Positions 8,436 to 17,700 of a stretch of 39,097 nt of DNA are shown piece by piece (position 1 is the stretch's first letter; each line of letters opens with the position of its first letter). Source of the DNA: an uncultured Verrucomicrobia subdivision 3 bacterium (GTDB taxonomy: Bacteria; Verrucomicrobiota; Verrucomicrobiia; Limisphaerales; DASXHY01); NCBI GenBank assembly GCA_937890005.1, contig CALBZA010000019.1:1-39097 (forward strand), written 5' to 3'. Made by a program: the position numbers and the translations under genes. The notes beneath the pieces are model-generated. The model saw nothing but the letters and a program-made list of their open reading frames with translations, was not told the origin of the DNA and did not search any database.

Positions 8436-9185
8436 ATGTTGAAACTGGGCGTTAACATCGATCATGTGGCAACGGTGCGGGAGGCACGTTATCGCGGCCG
8501 CGAAACCGGAGAACCCGATCCTGTGGCAGCGGCACTGGCCAGCGAAGCCGCCGGCGCGCATGGCATCACCGCACATCTTCGCGAAGACCGCAGGCACATC
8601 CAGGATCGGGATGTGTGGCGGCTGCGGCAGGTCATCAAAACCCGGCTCAACCTCGAAATGGCGAATTCGCCCGAGATCGTGGAGATCGCGCTGAAGCTGA
8701 AGCCGGACATCATCTGCCTTGTCCCCGAACGACGGCAGGAAGTCACGACTGAAGGCGGACTGGATGTTATTGGAAATGAAGAAGCGCTCACCGAAACAAA
8801 CCGGCGGATGAAGGACGCTGGAATTGAAGTGAGCCTTTTCATCGCGCCGGATTTGAAACAGGTCGAAGCCTCGGCCCGCACAGGCGCAGGATTTATTGAA
8901 CTGCACACGGGCGCCTTCGCGGAACATTTTGCCAATGGCGTGGAGCGCGAGGCTGAATTGAAACGGTTGATTGCAGCGGCTGAATCGGCCCACTCACTCG
9001 GGCTCAAGGTCAATGCCGGGCACGGATTGAATTACGAAAATCTTCCAGCGCTGTTCTGCGTGCCGCATCTGGTGGAATTGAACATCGGCCACAGCATTGT
9101 GAGCCGGGCCATTTCCGTTGGAATGGAAACCGCGGTTCGCGAGATGTTGCGGCTGATGTCCGGTTACGGAACAGGCCGCAGTTGA
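8436..9185 (+). CDS. pdxJ: Pyridoxine 5'-phosphate synthase
   Basis: 249 residues when started at the ATG at 8436, which gives the family's standard N-terminus MLKLGVNIDHVATVREAR; the open frame runs further upstream but that part is not conserved in style. PdxJ condenses 1-deoxy-D-xylulose 5-phosphate with 3-amino-2-oxopropyl phosphate to make PNP, the last ring-forming step of DXP-dependent vitamin B6 synthesis. Visible family features are NIDHVATVR, AHGITAHLREDRRHI, LNLEMA, CLVPERRQEVTTEGGLD, IELHTGAFAE, LKVNAGHGLNYENL and LNIGHSIVSRA. The last is the phosphate-binding loop of the TIM barrel. It is monocistronic; no pdxA or acpS lies next to it. Confidence 0.96.
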   Translation: MLKLGVNIDHVATVREARYRGRETGEPDPVAAALASEAAGAHGITAHLREDRRHIQDRDVWRLRQVIKTRLNLEMANSPEIVEIALKLKPDIICLVPERRQEVTTEGGLDVIGNEEALTETNRRMKDAGIEVSLFIAPDLKQVEASARTGAGFIELHTGAFAEHFANGVEREAELKRLIAAAESAHSLGLKVNAGHGLNYENLPALFCVPHLVELNIGHSIVSRAISVGMETAVREMLRLMSGYGTGRS

Positions 9186-9224
9186 AGTGATTTTCGGCGC
9201 CCGCCTGGTCGATTAAAAGGACGA

Positions 9225-9274
9225 GGAGCTGTATGCACATGCGGAACAGGTGGATCGCATGTGCAGACAGCTCC
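9225..9274. repeat. Long intergenic hairpin downstream of pdxJ
   Basis: GGAGCTGT (9225-9232) and TGCACATGCG (9234-9243) pair with CGCATGTGCA (9256-9265) and ACAGCTCC (9267-9274). A single A/G mismatch separates the two stem blocks and the loop is 12 bases. No U-tract follows. It could protect the pdxJ mRNA 3' end or be a REP-like repeat. Confidence 0.7.
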
Positions 9275-9319
9275 CCGTTTGGATACCGGTGGCGCCAGGA
9301 ATCAGTCGCGTGGAGGTGG

Positions 9320-9658
9320 TCATACGGCGAGCAACTCCAGGCTGCGCCGACGCACGCTGATCTGACGTTCAGCATGGAGTTTCGCCGTGCGGACTTTTTC
9401 CTCGAACAACGCCGGGAACACCAACAGCGGAAAAGGCGTCGCCCACGCAAGCGCCACCGCTTCATTGGCGGCCCGTCGGAGGTGAGGATTCAGCCGCGGT
9501 TCCTCGTTTTCATTGAGGGCCTCCCGAAGCAGCCGCATCTTGAGCAGTTCAAGGGCGTTTTCCTCGGTGGCCCGGAACGGCACCACTGGAGCCGGTCTCA
9601 GTTCGAATCGTGTGTCGGGTCCGAATCTCGTCGGTACCCGTCTTGGATAGGCATTCAT
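9320..9658 (-). CDS. Conserved-looking hypothetical protein
   Basis: 112 residues from the ATG at 9658. The longer frame starts inside the terminator hairpin at 9727-9759 and is therefore unlikely. The protein is basic at both ends with a central segment LRRAANEAVALAW followed by a hydrophobic patch TPFPLLVFPALFEEK. There is no signal peptide, and the hydrophobic patch is short for a membrane helix. It is not recognised as a named family. The low-complexity-free composition and the preserved frame on the strand opposite pdxJ support a real gene. It stands alone. An AT-rich stretch (9659-9720) could hold its promoter. Confidence 0.5.
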   Translation of the reverse strand: MNAYPRRVPTRFGPDTRFELRPAPVVPFRATEENALELLKMRLLREALNENEEPRLNPHLRRAANEAVALAWATPFPLLVFPALFEEKVRTAKLHAERQISVRRRSLELLAV

Positions 9659-9726
9659 TATTGGTTCTTTCTTTTCTTTTGTTCCCGGTCGGGCCGGGGA
9701 TTGTTTGTTTTCGTATATCCAAACAA

Positions 9727-9759
9727 AAAACCCGCGATTGATGTTCAATCGCGGGTTTT
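9727..9759 (-). terminator. Strong intrinsic terminator pointing left
   Basis: A perfect 15-bp stem (9727-9741 with 9745-9759) has a 3-base loop and core CCCGCGATTGA/TCAATCGCGGG. On the minus strand the stem is followed by TTTTTTGTTT, a good U-tract; on the plus strand only TTTT follows. It would therefore end a minus-strand transcript starting to the right, yet no solid gene is found there. Confidence 0.8.
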
Positions 9760-10137
9760 GTCTGGAAATTGGTTTAAGCTGTTAGAATTTCACACCCGCG
9801 ATGCCAAAAATGGCGGAGCAGCGATGCCAGATGGACATCTGTCCATTGACCTGCTCGCTCTGTTTGGTTGTAAACGCGGTTGTCATTGTTGACGCGGCGT
9901 AGGAAATACCATCTGCCCGGCAATGTCAAAATTATTTCTTGCCCAACCGGCGCAAACCGCGTAACCCGGATCGTCTTTCCTGGGCTGAAATCCCGCTTGG
10001 TTTCAGCTCGGCTCAGGGCAAGGTTAAACTGCGTGAAATTGATGATGAAAATGCGTGTGTTCCCCGCATTCCGGGTGTCCGCCGAGCGATTTGCAGGGAT
10101 TTGACGACGCGGAACAATCAATGCTGAATTTGATTCC
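9760..10137. other. 378-base stretch without a convincing gene
   Basis: A minus-strand frame is open from 10139 to 9774, but it has no internal Met, no recognisable domain and begins inside the kinase start codon. The region must hold the kinase promoter. The left-pointing terminator just beyond it suggests an unrecognised minus-strand transcript, possibly a small RNA. Confidence 0.5.
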
Positions 10138-11142
10138 ATGAGCGACAAAGCACCCCTGAAAATGGTCACGTGCGGTGGCTGCAACACGAAGGTGTTCATC
10201 TCCGGCGACCTCCCGCCGCTGGCCACGGAAGTCTGCAAAAAGTGCGGGCACACCATCATGATGCCGCTCCTGCTCCGGCAGTTCGAACTGCGGAGCATCA
10301 TCGCTTCCGGCGGCATGGGAACTGTCTATCGCTCCTATGACACCGTCCTCGAACGGATGGTGGCCGTGAAGCTGATGAAAAAGGAGCTGCTCAGCGATCC
10401 CAAGTCGTTCGATGATTTCTACCGCGAAGCGCGCGCCTGCGCCGCCCTGAACCACACCAACATCATTCACATCTACACGTTCGATGAATGGGAGGGGCAA
10501 CGCTATCTCGTCATGGAACTGGCCGACAGCGGCAGTCTTGATGGAAAGATCGAAAAGAACGGGCGCGTGTCTGAACTCGAAGTGCTCGATGTCGGGATCA
10601 AGATCGCTTCGGCCCTCGACATGGTTTTGAAGCACGGGTTGATACATCGCGACATCAAGCCCGGGAACATTCTCTTCAATGCAGATGGTGAACCGAAGCT
10701 GGTCGATTTCGGACTGGCGCAGAAGGTCGAGGCCGAGCCCGATTCTTTGACGGAAACGCACGGAACGCCTTACTACGTCGCTCCCGAAAAAATTAAGCGG
10801 GAAAAGGAAACGTTCCTTTCGGATATGTACAGCCTTGGCTGCACGCTTTATCATGCGCTCACCGGACATGTGCCGTTCGAAGCGCCGACGGTGGAAGAGC
10901 TGATTCTTGCCCATGTGCAACAGCCGCCCACGCCGCCGAATTTGGTGGTGCCGGAGGTGACCCAGCTGACCAGTGATGCGTTGATGCGAGTGATGGCGAA
11001 GAATCCGGCAGATCGGTTTTTGAGTTACGAGGAATTCCAGATGGCGTTGGAACTGGCACGCAGCCAGTTGCTGATTCGCCAATCCACCCAGCAGGTCCCG
11101 GCAGGCAGCGGTGGCAAGAAAACCAGCTGGTGGCGCAGATAA
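10138..11142 (+). CDS. Zinc-ribbon Ser/Thr protein kinase (Hanks type)
   Basis: 334 residues. The N-terminus has two CxxC pairs (Cys12/15 and Cys33/36) forming a probable zinc ribbon. The kinase domain (about 48-320) then shows the P-loop IIASGGMGTVY (54-64), VAVKLM with Lys78, HRDIKPGN (170-177), VDFGLAQ (189-195) and YVAPEKI (213-219). All core catalytic residues are present. The first Gly of the GxGxxG loop is replaced by Ala. There is no transmembrane segment or PASTA repeat, so it is cytoplasmic; the tail ends in GGKKTSWWRR. Its substrate is unknown. It is monocistronic with a terminator 26 bases after the stop. Confidence 0.92.
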   Translation: MSDKAPLKMVTCGGCNTKVFISGDLPPLATEVCKKCGHTIMMPLLLRQFELRSIIASGGMGTVYRSYDTVLERMVAVKLMKKELLSDPKSFDDFYREARACAALNHTNIIHIYTFDEWEGQRYLVMELADSGSLDGKIEKNGRVSELEVLDVGIKIASALDMVLKHGLIHRDIKPGNILFNADGEPKLVDFGLAQKVEAEPDSLTETHGTPYYVAPEKIKREKETFLSDMYSLGCTLYHALTGHVPFEAPTVEELILAHVQQPPTPPNLVVPEVTQLTSDALMRVMAKNPADRFLSYEEFQMALELARSQLLIRQSTQQVPAGSGGKKTSWWRR

Positions 11143-11167
11143 ACCGGAAGTTACCAACTTGAAACAA

Positions 11168-11195
11168 AAAGGCAGGCTCCTCAGAGCCTGCCTTT
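11168..11195. terminator. Bidirectional intrinsic terminator
   Basis: AAAGGCAGGCTC (11168-11179) pairs with GAGCCTGCCTTT (11184-11195) around the loop CTCA. T-rich sequence follows on both strands: GATATTTT to the right and TTGTTTC to the left. It serves the convergent kinase gene and the small periplasmic protein gene. Confidence 0.87.
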
Positions 11196-11212
11196 GATAT
11201 TTTGGAACCGGT

Positions 11213-11635
11213 CTATTTTTCCTTCTTTTCCTTCTTCACCTTTTTCGAACCTCCGTCTTCGGCTGTTTCCGGCTTGGCTCCGAAGCGGATGGTGGTGGCG
11301 TTCAACTTGCCGGATTCTGTTTTCTTGAAGGCGCCACCCACAGGCTCTCCAACAACAGCGTCTTCAAGTGTCGCCGGTTTGCCATCCTTGACCATTTTCG
11401 TTTCCTCGGTGATCTGAATGGTGCGTTCGCCGATGGTGATGGTTTTGGCAGTCTTGTCCACGGACTTGAGTTTTCCGTGGAATGGAGTTTGGGCCGGCTT
11501 GTTTGTCTTTCCCGTTTTCCCTTCGCTCTTTTCCACCGGCATTGATGCTTCCTGCGCGCTAAGCAATGTAGGCGCGGTGGCAAGTGTTGCGGTGAGCAGG
11601 CAGAACATCCCCGTCCTCAATACTGACTTGATCAT
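11213..11635 (-). CDS. Small secreted protein, function unknown
   Basis: 140 residues from the ATG at 11635, chosen because it follows AAAGGGA with good spacing and opens a signal peptide (MIKSVLRTG, then CLLTATLATAPTLLSAQ, cleavage expected after AQA/AQE). The longer frame upstream is not credible. The mature part is highly charged. A core, FHGKLKSVDKTAKTITIGE then TIQITEETKMVKDG, looks like a small OB/SH3-like beta barrel similar in style to DUF5666 domains. It is followed by a Lys/Glu-rich tail KKVKKEKKEK. It is probably periplasmic. It diverges from the FAD/Fe-S oxidoreductase gene with 173 bases between them. Confidence 0.7.
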   Translation of the reverse strand: MIKSVLRTGMFCLLTATLATAPTLLSAQEASMPVEKSEGKTGKTNKPAQTPFHGKLKSVDKTAKTITIGERTIQITEETKMVKDGKPATLEDAVVGEPVGGAFKKTESGKLNATTIRFGAKPETAEDGGSKKVKKEKKEK

Positions 11636-11808
11636 GTATTTATCCCTTTCCCTTTGGTTAACCCTGCAGACGGGAGGATGAGTAAAGGCACGTTCTGCGT
11701 CACGCAAGCTCAATTTCCTGGAACGTTCCTGGAACGTGGCGTCGCGGACTTCATTTCCGGCTTCATGGTTGTCAATCACACGGAGCGCCGATAGGTTGCC
11801 ATCGCCCG

Positions 11809-14634
11809 ATGAGTTCGGCCCAACAAATCTCGGCACTGACTTCCACCGGTTGCGAGGTTGCCTTCGATAATCTCACCCGGCAGCTCTTCGCGACCGATGC
11901 CTCGATCTATCAGGTTGAGCCGATGGCTGTGGCATTTCCCCGCGGGGTCAAACAACTCTGCTCGCTCGTGAAAGCGGCGGATGAAGCGGGCATTTCTATG
12001 ATTCCGCGCGGCGCGGGAACGGGACTCGTCGGCGGAGCGATCGGTGAAGGACTTGTAATCGACTACGCCCGGCACAATCGCCAGCTGATCGAGCTGAATC
12101 TCGAAGCGAAAACCATTCGCGTGGATGCCGGCGTGGTGCTGGATAAACTGAATGGATTTCTCCGAGCCTACGGACTTTGTTTCGGACCCGACGTCGCGAC
12201 CGGTTCGCGCGCAACGATCGGCGGAATGATCGCCAACAATTCCAGCGGCTCGCACACGCCGTTTTATGGAACGACGGCGGATCATGTATTGGGAATCGAT
12301 CTTGTTCTTTCCGATGGCAAGTATGCGAAGATCGGTTCCGGTCACGACACCCTGCCGCATCAACGCGATCTGGTGGAGGACATCATCCACTTCAATTCAC
12401 TGATGATTTCCGAGCGCTTCCCGCCGGGACTGATGAAACGCTGGCCGGGCTACGGCCTGGATCGTTGTCTGCGCGAACCGGGCAATCTGGTCAACGTTCT
12501 CTGCGGCAGCGAAGGCACGCTGGGAATCATTGTGTCGGCGGAGTTGAAGCTGGTTCCACTGCCGGATGAGAAAGGTTTGGGACTGATCTTTTTTGATTCC
12601 GTCGAGGACGCGATGCTGGCATCGGCGGAGTTGCTCGATCTGAAACCGGCGGCGATTGAACATCTTGATCGCATTCTGCTCGATCAGACGCGCGGGCAGA
12701 TTGAGTTTCAGGCCGCGCGCGATCTGCTGGAGCTGGATCAGAATCCGTGCGAATCGATTCTTGCCGTGGAATTTTTTGAAGATGTGCCGGATCGCCTGGC
12801 TGAACTTGCGCGCCGACGGATTGGCACACGGAAAAAAATTCTCAACTCAACCGCAGAGGCCCACCTTGTCTGGTCGCTGCGTAAAGCGGGTCTTTCGTTG
12901 CTCACCGGACGGAAGGGCGGCGCCAAGCCCGTCACCGGCATCGAGGACACCGCGGTGCTTCCGAACAGGCTGCCGGAATACGTGAAAGCGATGCAGGCAT
13001 TGTTGAAGCGCCTTGGGCTCACTGCATCGTTCTACGGCCATGCCGCTGCCGGTTTGCTGCATGTGCGTCCGGTGATCGATCTTCACAACAAGACCGAGTT
13101 GAAGAAGCTGCGGCATCTCGCCAATGAGATTTCAACGCTGGTTCGCGAGTTTAAAGGATCGCTGGCTGCCGAACATGGCGTGGGCATCGCCCGGACTGAA
13201 TTCATGCCGGAACAGCTTGGCGACGATCTCCTGAACCTGATGCGCGAGATCAAGCATTCGTTCGATCCGCACAACTTGATGAATCCCGGCAAGATCATTC
13301 CGGACGGCCGCTATGAGTTCGACAGCGACCTTCGGATTCAGCCGGGCCACGAGCTGAAGCTTCCATTCGATCCGGTGCTTGGCTTCGTTGAAAAGGACGA
13401 ATCGTTCATCGGAAATCTGGAGCAATGCAACGGTTGTGGCGGCTGTTTGAAGGACACGCCGACCATGTGCCCGACGTACATCGCGACCGGCGAAGAGATC
13501 ATGTCCACGCGCGGTCGCGCCAATGCCATTCGCGCGGTGATGGAGCGGCGTGGGCTCGATGGAATCGATCCGCTGATTGCAGCCGACCTTGAAGCGGCGC
13601 TGAGCAATTGTCTGTCATGCAAAGCGTGCATCCGCGAATGTCCATCCAACGTGAACATGGCGTTGCTCAAGGCGGAATTGCAGTATGCCCGGATTCGAAA
13701 GCACGGCCTGATGCGGCGCGAACGGTTGTTCAGTTCAATCGACTTCATCGGAAAGCTCGGATGCAAAATGCCCGGGCTCGCGAATCAGTTTCTCGATTCC
13801 TCCATCATGCGGTTTCTCGGCGATCGCATTCTTGGGATCACATCGGAACGCAAGCTGCCTCACTTCGCGAAGCAACGTTTCGATCGCTGGTTCTGGAAAC
13901 GCGACAGGCGCAACGGAACGCGTGGGCGGGTGATTCTCTGGGACGATTCCTTTGTGCGCTATCACGAGCCGAACATTGGAATCAGCGCGGTGAAAGTGCT
14001 CGAAGCGGCCGGTTACGATGTGCAACTGCTTTCGGGTCGGAAATGCTGCGGACGTCCGGCGTTCAGTCAGGGAAATCTCGATGAAGTCCGGCGGCTCGGC
14101 GCGCACAATCTGGAGTTGCTGCGGCAGGAGTTGGATGACGTGCCGATCATTTTTCTGGAGCCGTCGTGCCATTCGATGTTTGTGCAGGATTATCTGGAAC
14201 TGAAACTGCCGAACAGCGATCGCATCGCGCGGCGTTGTTTCCTGTTCGAGGAGTTTCTTGACCAGCTGCTTGCAGAACAGCCCGGGGCGTTGATGTTCGA
14301 TTCGCGATGGGAACGGCTGGTGATCCATGTGCATTGCCACACCAAGGCGCGGATGAATCCGGTTTTCATCCGGCGACTGGCCGAGCGTTTGCCGCAGCGC
14401 AACGTGACCATGCTCGACACGGGCTGCTGTGGAATGGCCGGTGCGTTCGGCGCGCTGAAGTCGAAATATGAGCTGTCGTTGAAAATTGCCGAACCGCTCA
14501 TCCGCGAACTGAAGTCGCAGCCGTTCGGAACGGTGTTCGTCACTTCAGGCGCGAGCTGCCGTCATCAGGTGCTGCACCTCACGCCGATCAAGACGCGTCA
14601 TATTGCGGAAGTGATGGCGGAGGCATTGGTTTAG
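11809..14634 (+). CDS. FAD-linked oxidase fused to Fe-S/CCG domain, D-lactate or glycolate dehydrogenase-like
   Basis: 941 residues in three parts. Residues about 20-240 form a PCMH-type FAD-binding domain with the motif PRGAGTGLVGGA, and GSRATIGGMIANNSSGSH typical of GlcD/D-LDH. Residues 240-500 form the FAD-linked oxidase C-terminal domain, ending in EHGVGIARTEFMP and NPGKIIP. Two 4Fe-4S clusters follow: CNGCGGCLKDTPTMCP near 539 and CLSCKACIRECP near 604. The last part has two cysteine-rich CCG modules (GRKCCGRPAFSQG near 745 and DTGCCGMAGAFG near 868). This is the fused GlcD-GlcF/Dld-II layout that oxidises a 2-hydroxy acid and passes electrons to the quinone pool at the membrane. Which hydroxy acid is used cannot be told. 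It is monocistronic. Confidence 0.9.
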   Translation: MSSAQQISALTSTGCEVAFDNLTRQLFATDASIYQVEPMAVAFPRGVKQLCSLVKAADEAGISMIPRGAGTGLVGGAIGEGLVIDYARHNRQLIELNLEAKTIRVDAGVVLDKLNGFLRAYGLCFGPDVATGSRATIGGMIANNSSGSHTPFYGTTADHVLGIDLVLSDGKYAKIGSGHDTLPHQRDLVEDIIHFNSLMISERFPPGLMKRWPGYGLDRCLREPGNLVNVLCGSEGTLGIIVSAELKLVPLPDEKGLGLIFFDSVEDAMLASAELLDLKPAAIEHLDRILLDQTRGQIEFQAARDLLELDQNPCESILAVEFFEDVPDRLAELARRRIGTRKKILNSTAEAHLVWSLRKAGLSLLTGRKGGAKPVTGIEDTAVLPNRLPEYVKAMQALLKRLGLTASFYGHAAAGLLHVRPVIDLHNKTELKKLRHLANEISTLVREFKGSLAAEHGVGIARTEFMPEQLGDDLLNLMREIKHSFDPHNLMNPGKIIPDGRYEFDSDLRIQPGHELKLPFDPVLGFVEKDESFIGNLEQCNGCGGCLKDTPTMCPTYIATGEEIMSTRGRANAIRAVMERRGLDGIDPLIAADLEAALSNCLSCKACIRECPSNVNMALLKAELQYARIRKHGLMRRERLFSSIDFIGKLGCKMPGLANQFLDSSIMRFLGDRILGITSERKLPHFAKQRFDRWFWKRDRRNGTRGRVILWDDSFVRYHEPNIGISAVKVLEAAGYDVQLLSGRKCCGRPAFSQGNLDEVRRLGAHNLELLRQELDDVPIIFLEPSCHSMFVQDYLELKLPNSDRIARRCFLFEEFLDQLLAEQPGALMFDSRWERLVIHVHCHTKARMNPVFIRRLAERLPQRNVTMLDTGCCGMAGAFGALKSKYELSLKIAEPLIRELKSQPFGTVFVTSGASCRHQVLHLTPIKTRHIAEVMAEALV

Positions 14635-14650
14635 CAGCGGCGCTATTGTA

Positions 14651-14731
14651 GGAGTGTGCGGACAGGTTCGCGCTTTGGGAATTGCGAGACATGGTCTCTC
14701 AGTTGAAAGCAACAACATGTTGCCGCACTCC
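14651..14731. repeat. Imperfect inverted repeat in the 104-base convergent gap
   Basis: GGAGTGTGCGGACA (14651-14664) is a degenerate complement of TGTTGCCGCACTCC (14718-14731). Nested palindromes GAGAC-ATG-GTCTC (14686-14698) and GCAACAACATGTTGC (14709-14723) lie between or at the arms. No U-tract follows, so this is a REP-like repeat rather than a clear terminator. Confidence 0.45.
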
Positions 14732-14738
14732 AAAATCG

Positions 14739-17700
14739 TCACGGATAAACCAGCCGGTAAAACACCGCGCCGTTTTCTGGATCGACCGGCAGTGTCATCT
14801 GATTCGTAAACGCACTGTTCGGCACATCGACCCAGTTGTTGCCCAATCCGGTTCCCAGTGAATTGGTCTGCACCTGCAGACGCCAGCCGAGATGACCCGC
14901 CGGCCAGGACAACGTCAGACTGTTTTCAGAAACCGCCGTCGCCAGCGCTGGCGCGTTTGTGGCGATCACACTCAACTCGCCGGTTTCGAGAGAGAAGTTC
15001 CAATCCATGCCGCCTTCGAGCGGAGGCAGCACGAGGGAAGCGAACGATCCGTTGATGACAGCGGCTTCAAGGAGTTTGAACTTCATGCCGCCGGAGAGCG
15101 TTCCGCCAATGTTTGAAACGAGAAGCGTTCCGTTACCAGTCAACGTTCCAGCGACCGAAAGAACGTCATTGGTGAGGTTCGCGGCCGAGATTTCCAATTC
15201 CAGGACGCTGCCCGGTTCGAGCGTTACGTCGTTGTTGACCGTCAGGTGTCCGATGGAAGTTCCCGGTGCGAGTGTCGCTCCTGACTGAACGGTGACCGTT
15301 CCATCGATTGTTCCATTGCCGCCCAGGCGGCCGGTTCCGGCGACGCTGACCGGCGACTCGCTGAGCCGGCCTTCGATCAGCAGTGTTCCGGCATTCACGA
15401 GCGTGCTGCCGCGATGAGTGTTTGTGCCGGACAGGATCGTTGTGGAAGCGCCACTTTTCAAAAGCGTGATCGCATTGGTGAGGGCGGCGTCGGCGATCGT
15501 TCCGCTGAAGGTTGTGGAACCGGCATTGCCGTTGATCGTGAGTGTGGCGGGCGCGGCGCCGCTGTTTGTCATCAAGCCGCCCGTGCCGGAATAGTCGGAC
15601 AACGATGCGATCGCTTGCGAGTTGCCGCCGAGATCAAACGTTCCGCTTTCACTGATCATCAATGCGGTGGCGGTCGGCAGTTGTCCTCCGAAATTTCCCG
15701 GCGTTGCACCCGGAATCGCGTTGGTAAGAGAGCGGAGTTCAACGATCGAAAGAGCGCGGTTGTAAATGGCGACTTCGTCCAGCTGACCGTTCAGCTTCGC
15801 GACGCCATCGCCGTTGTTGGCGGTGCCGCCAATCCAGAACTGGTTGCCGGTGCCGGGATTGTTCCAGGTATTCACCGTCGCATCGAGATTGCCATCGACG
15901 TAGATGCTTTTGATTCCGTTGTTGTTCGCGATGGCGATATGCCGCCACTGGCCGTTGTTCACCGAAGCATTACCGGTCAGCCAGCCGCCACCCCAGCGCA
16001 CGGCGCCGACGCGTGTTCCGGACGAGGTGTTGCCCTGATTGAGATAGAACGCGGTGTTGCCGCTGCCCCAGCCGCCGTCGCCTTGATAGGCATAACCGGC
16101 TCCGGTCTGTGCGGTCCGGATCCACAGCGCGAGCGTCCAGTTCGCGCCCGGCGTGTTGCCGTCGGTGGATGTGACCCGATTGGAAATCGCGACGAAACTG
16201 CCATCGCCCGAAACATTCAATGCATTGCCAACTCGTCCCGGAACGAAACTGACGCCGGTCGAACTGTTGACGATGGTTCCGTTCAACGCGCTGCCGCCGG
16301 TGCCGGTGTTTGTCACGATGCCGCCGCCGACACTGTCGAAGGTGAACTTCACGATCGGATCGCGACTGAGTGCCAGTGTCCCACCGCTAATGATTGTGTT
16401 GCCGGAATACGTGTTCGCGCCGCTCAACACCAGCTGGCCCAAACCGGTTTTGTGCAGGTGACCGGAACCCGCGAGCACGCCTGCAAACGCCGTGTCCTGT
16501 CCGTTGCCGCCGACGTTCAACGTGAGCGGTGCGCCGATTCCGTTTGTCAGCCAGAGATTGCCGGATCCCATGAGACCGCCGAGGTTTGCCGTTGCGTAGT
16601 TTCCGAAGCTGATTCTTCCCGAATCGGAACCATTCAGATCGAGCGTGCTGTTTTGAAGAGTGAAGCCGTTGCCCAGCGCCAGCACGCCACCGTTGACGCG
16701 TGTTGTTCCGGTGAACGTGTTCAACGCAGCGAGCGTTGCCGTGCCCGAACCGGTTTTAATGATGCTTCCCGGACCGGTGAACACGCCGGAATACGTTTGG
16801 TTCAGACCGCTGCCGCCGAAGGAAAGAGTGACCGGCGCGTTGGAAAGATTTGCGAGAGTGATGGGCCGGGTGCCGGTCAGACCGCCGAGACTGGCTGCTG
16901 TGATTCCGCTGAAACGCAGAATGCCGGAATCGGCCGCGTTCATGTCGAGCGTGCTGTTCTGCAGCGCACCGCTGTGCGCCAGTGTAAGCATGCCGCCGGA
17001 AATTCGATTGGTGCCGGAGTGAGTGTTGGCGGCGGCAAGAGTCAGGTTGCCCGGGCCTGATTTCGTCAGGTTGTTTGTGGCGCTGCCGTTCACGAGGGGG
17101 CCGCTCACGTGGAAATTGCCGGCGCCCTGGAAGGTGAAAGTTCGCGTTCCGGTTGCCGAGCTTCCGGCTGAAAGCATTCCACCCAGATTCAACGTGCCGC
17201 TGTCGGATTGCAGCACGTAGAAACTGCCTCCGGAACCGAGCGAGATTCCGCCATTGATGCTGTTGCTTCCGGAAAGATTCTGAATGGCGGCGCTGTTGAT
17301 CGTGCGTCCGCTCAGGGAGATGGATGCTGGAGTGATGACGTCTCCCTGCGATCCGTCGAATTGAAGTGTGGATGTTCCGCTGTTGTTGTTGCGGATGGAG
17401 ATGTTCGTCACGCTGGACAGCGCATTCGGATGAGCGATTCTCGTATTCCCACTGGACCCGCTGGTGAGGCTGGTGTCGATGAACACAGTTCCCTTCAAGG
17501 GATTGCTCCCGGCAAGAACCAGCGTGCCAGCGCCGCTTTTTGTGAAACCATTCGCACCGTCCACGGGCAATGCCAATGTTGCGGTGTTTTGATTCACTTG
17601 AATCGAAGGGGATGAAAGACCCGCATCCAATGTCAGCGCCGGGCCGTCGGAGGTCAGATTCCAATTCTGTGCACCGCTGATGTCGCCAAAGCGGAGCGTT

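Noticed and set aside
9774..10316. 180-codon minus-strand frame ending 15 bases before a terminator
   Set aside because: Half overlaps the kinase gene, there is no internal start and no recognisable domain. The terminator is reported instead as evidence for a possible RNA.
10024..11157. 377-codon minus-strand open frame
   Set aside because: Antisense to the Ser/Thr kinase, which has every catalytic motif.
15414..17060. 548-codon plus-strand open frame
   Set aside because: Antisense to the beta-strand repeat region; the repeated DNA explains the long open frame.
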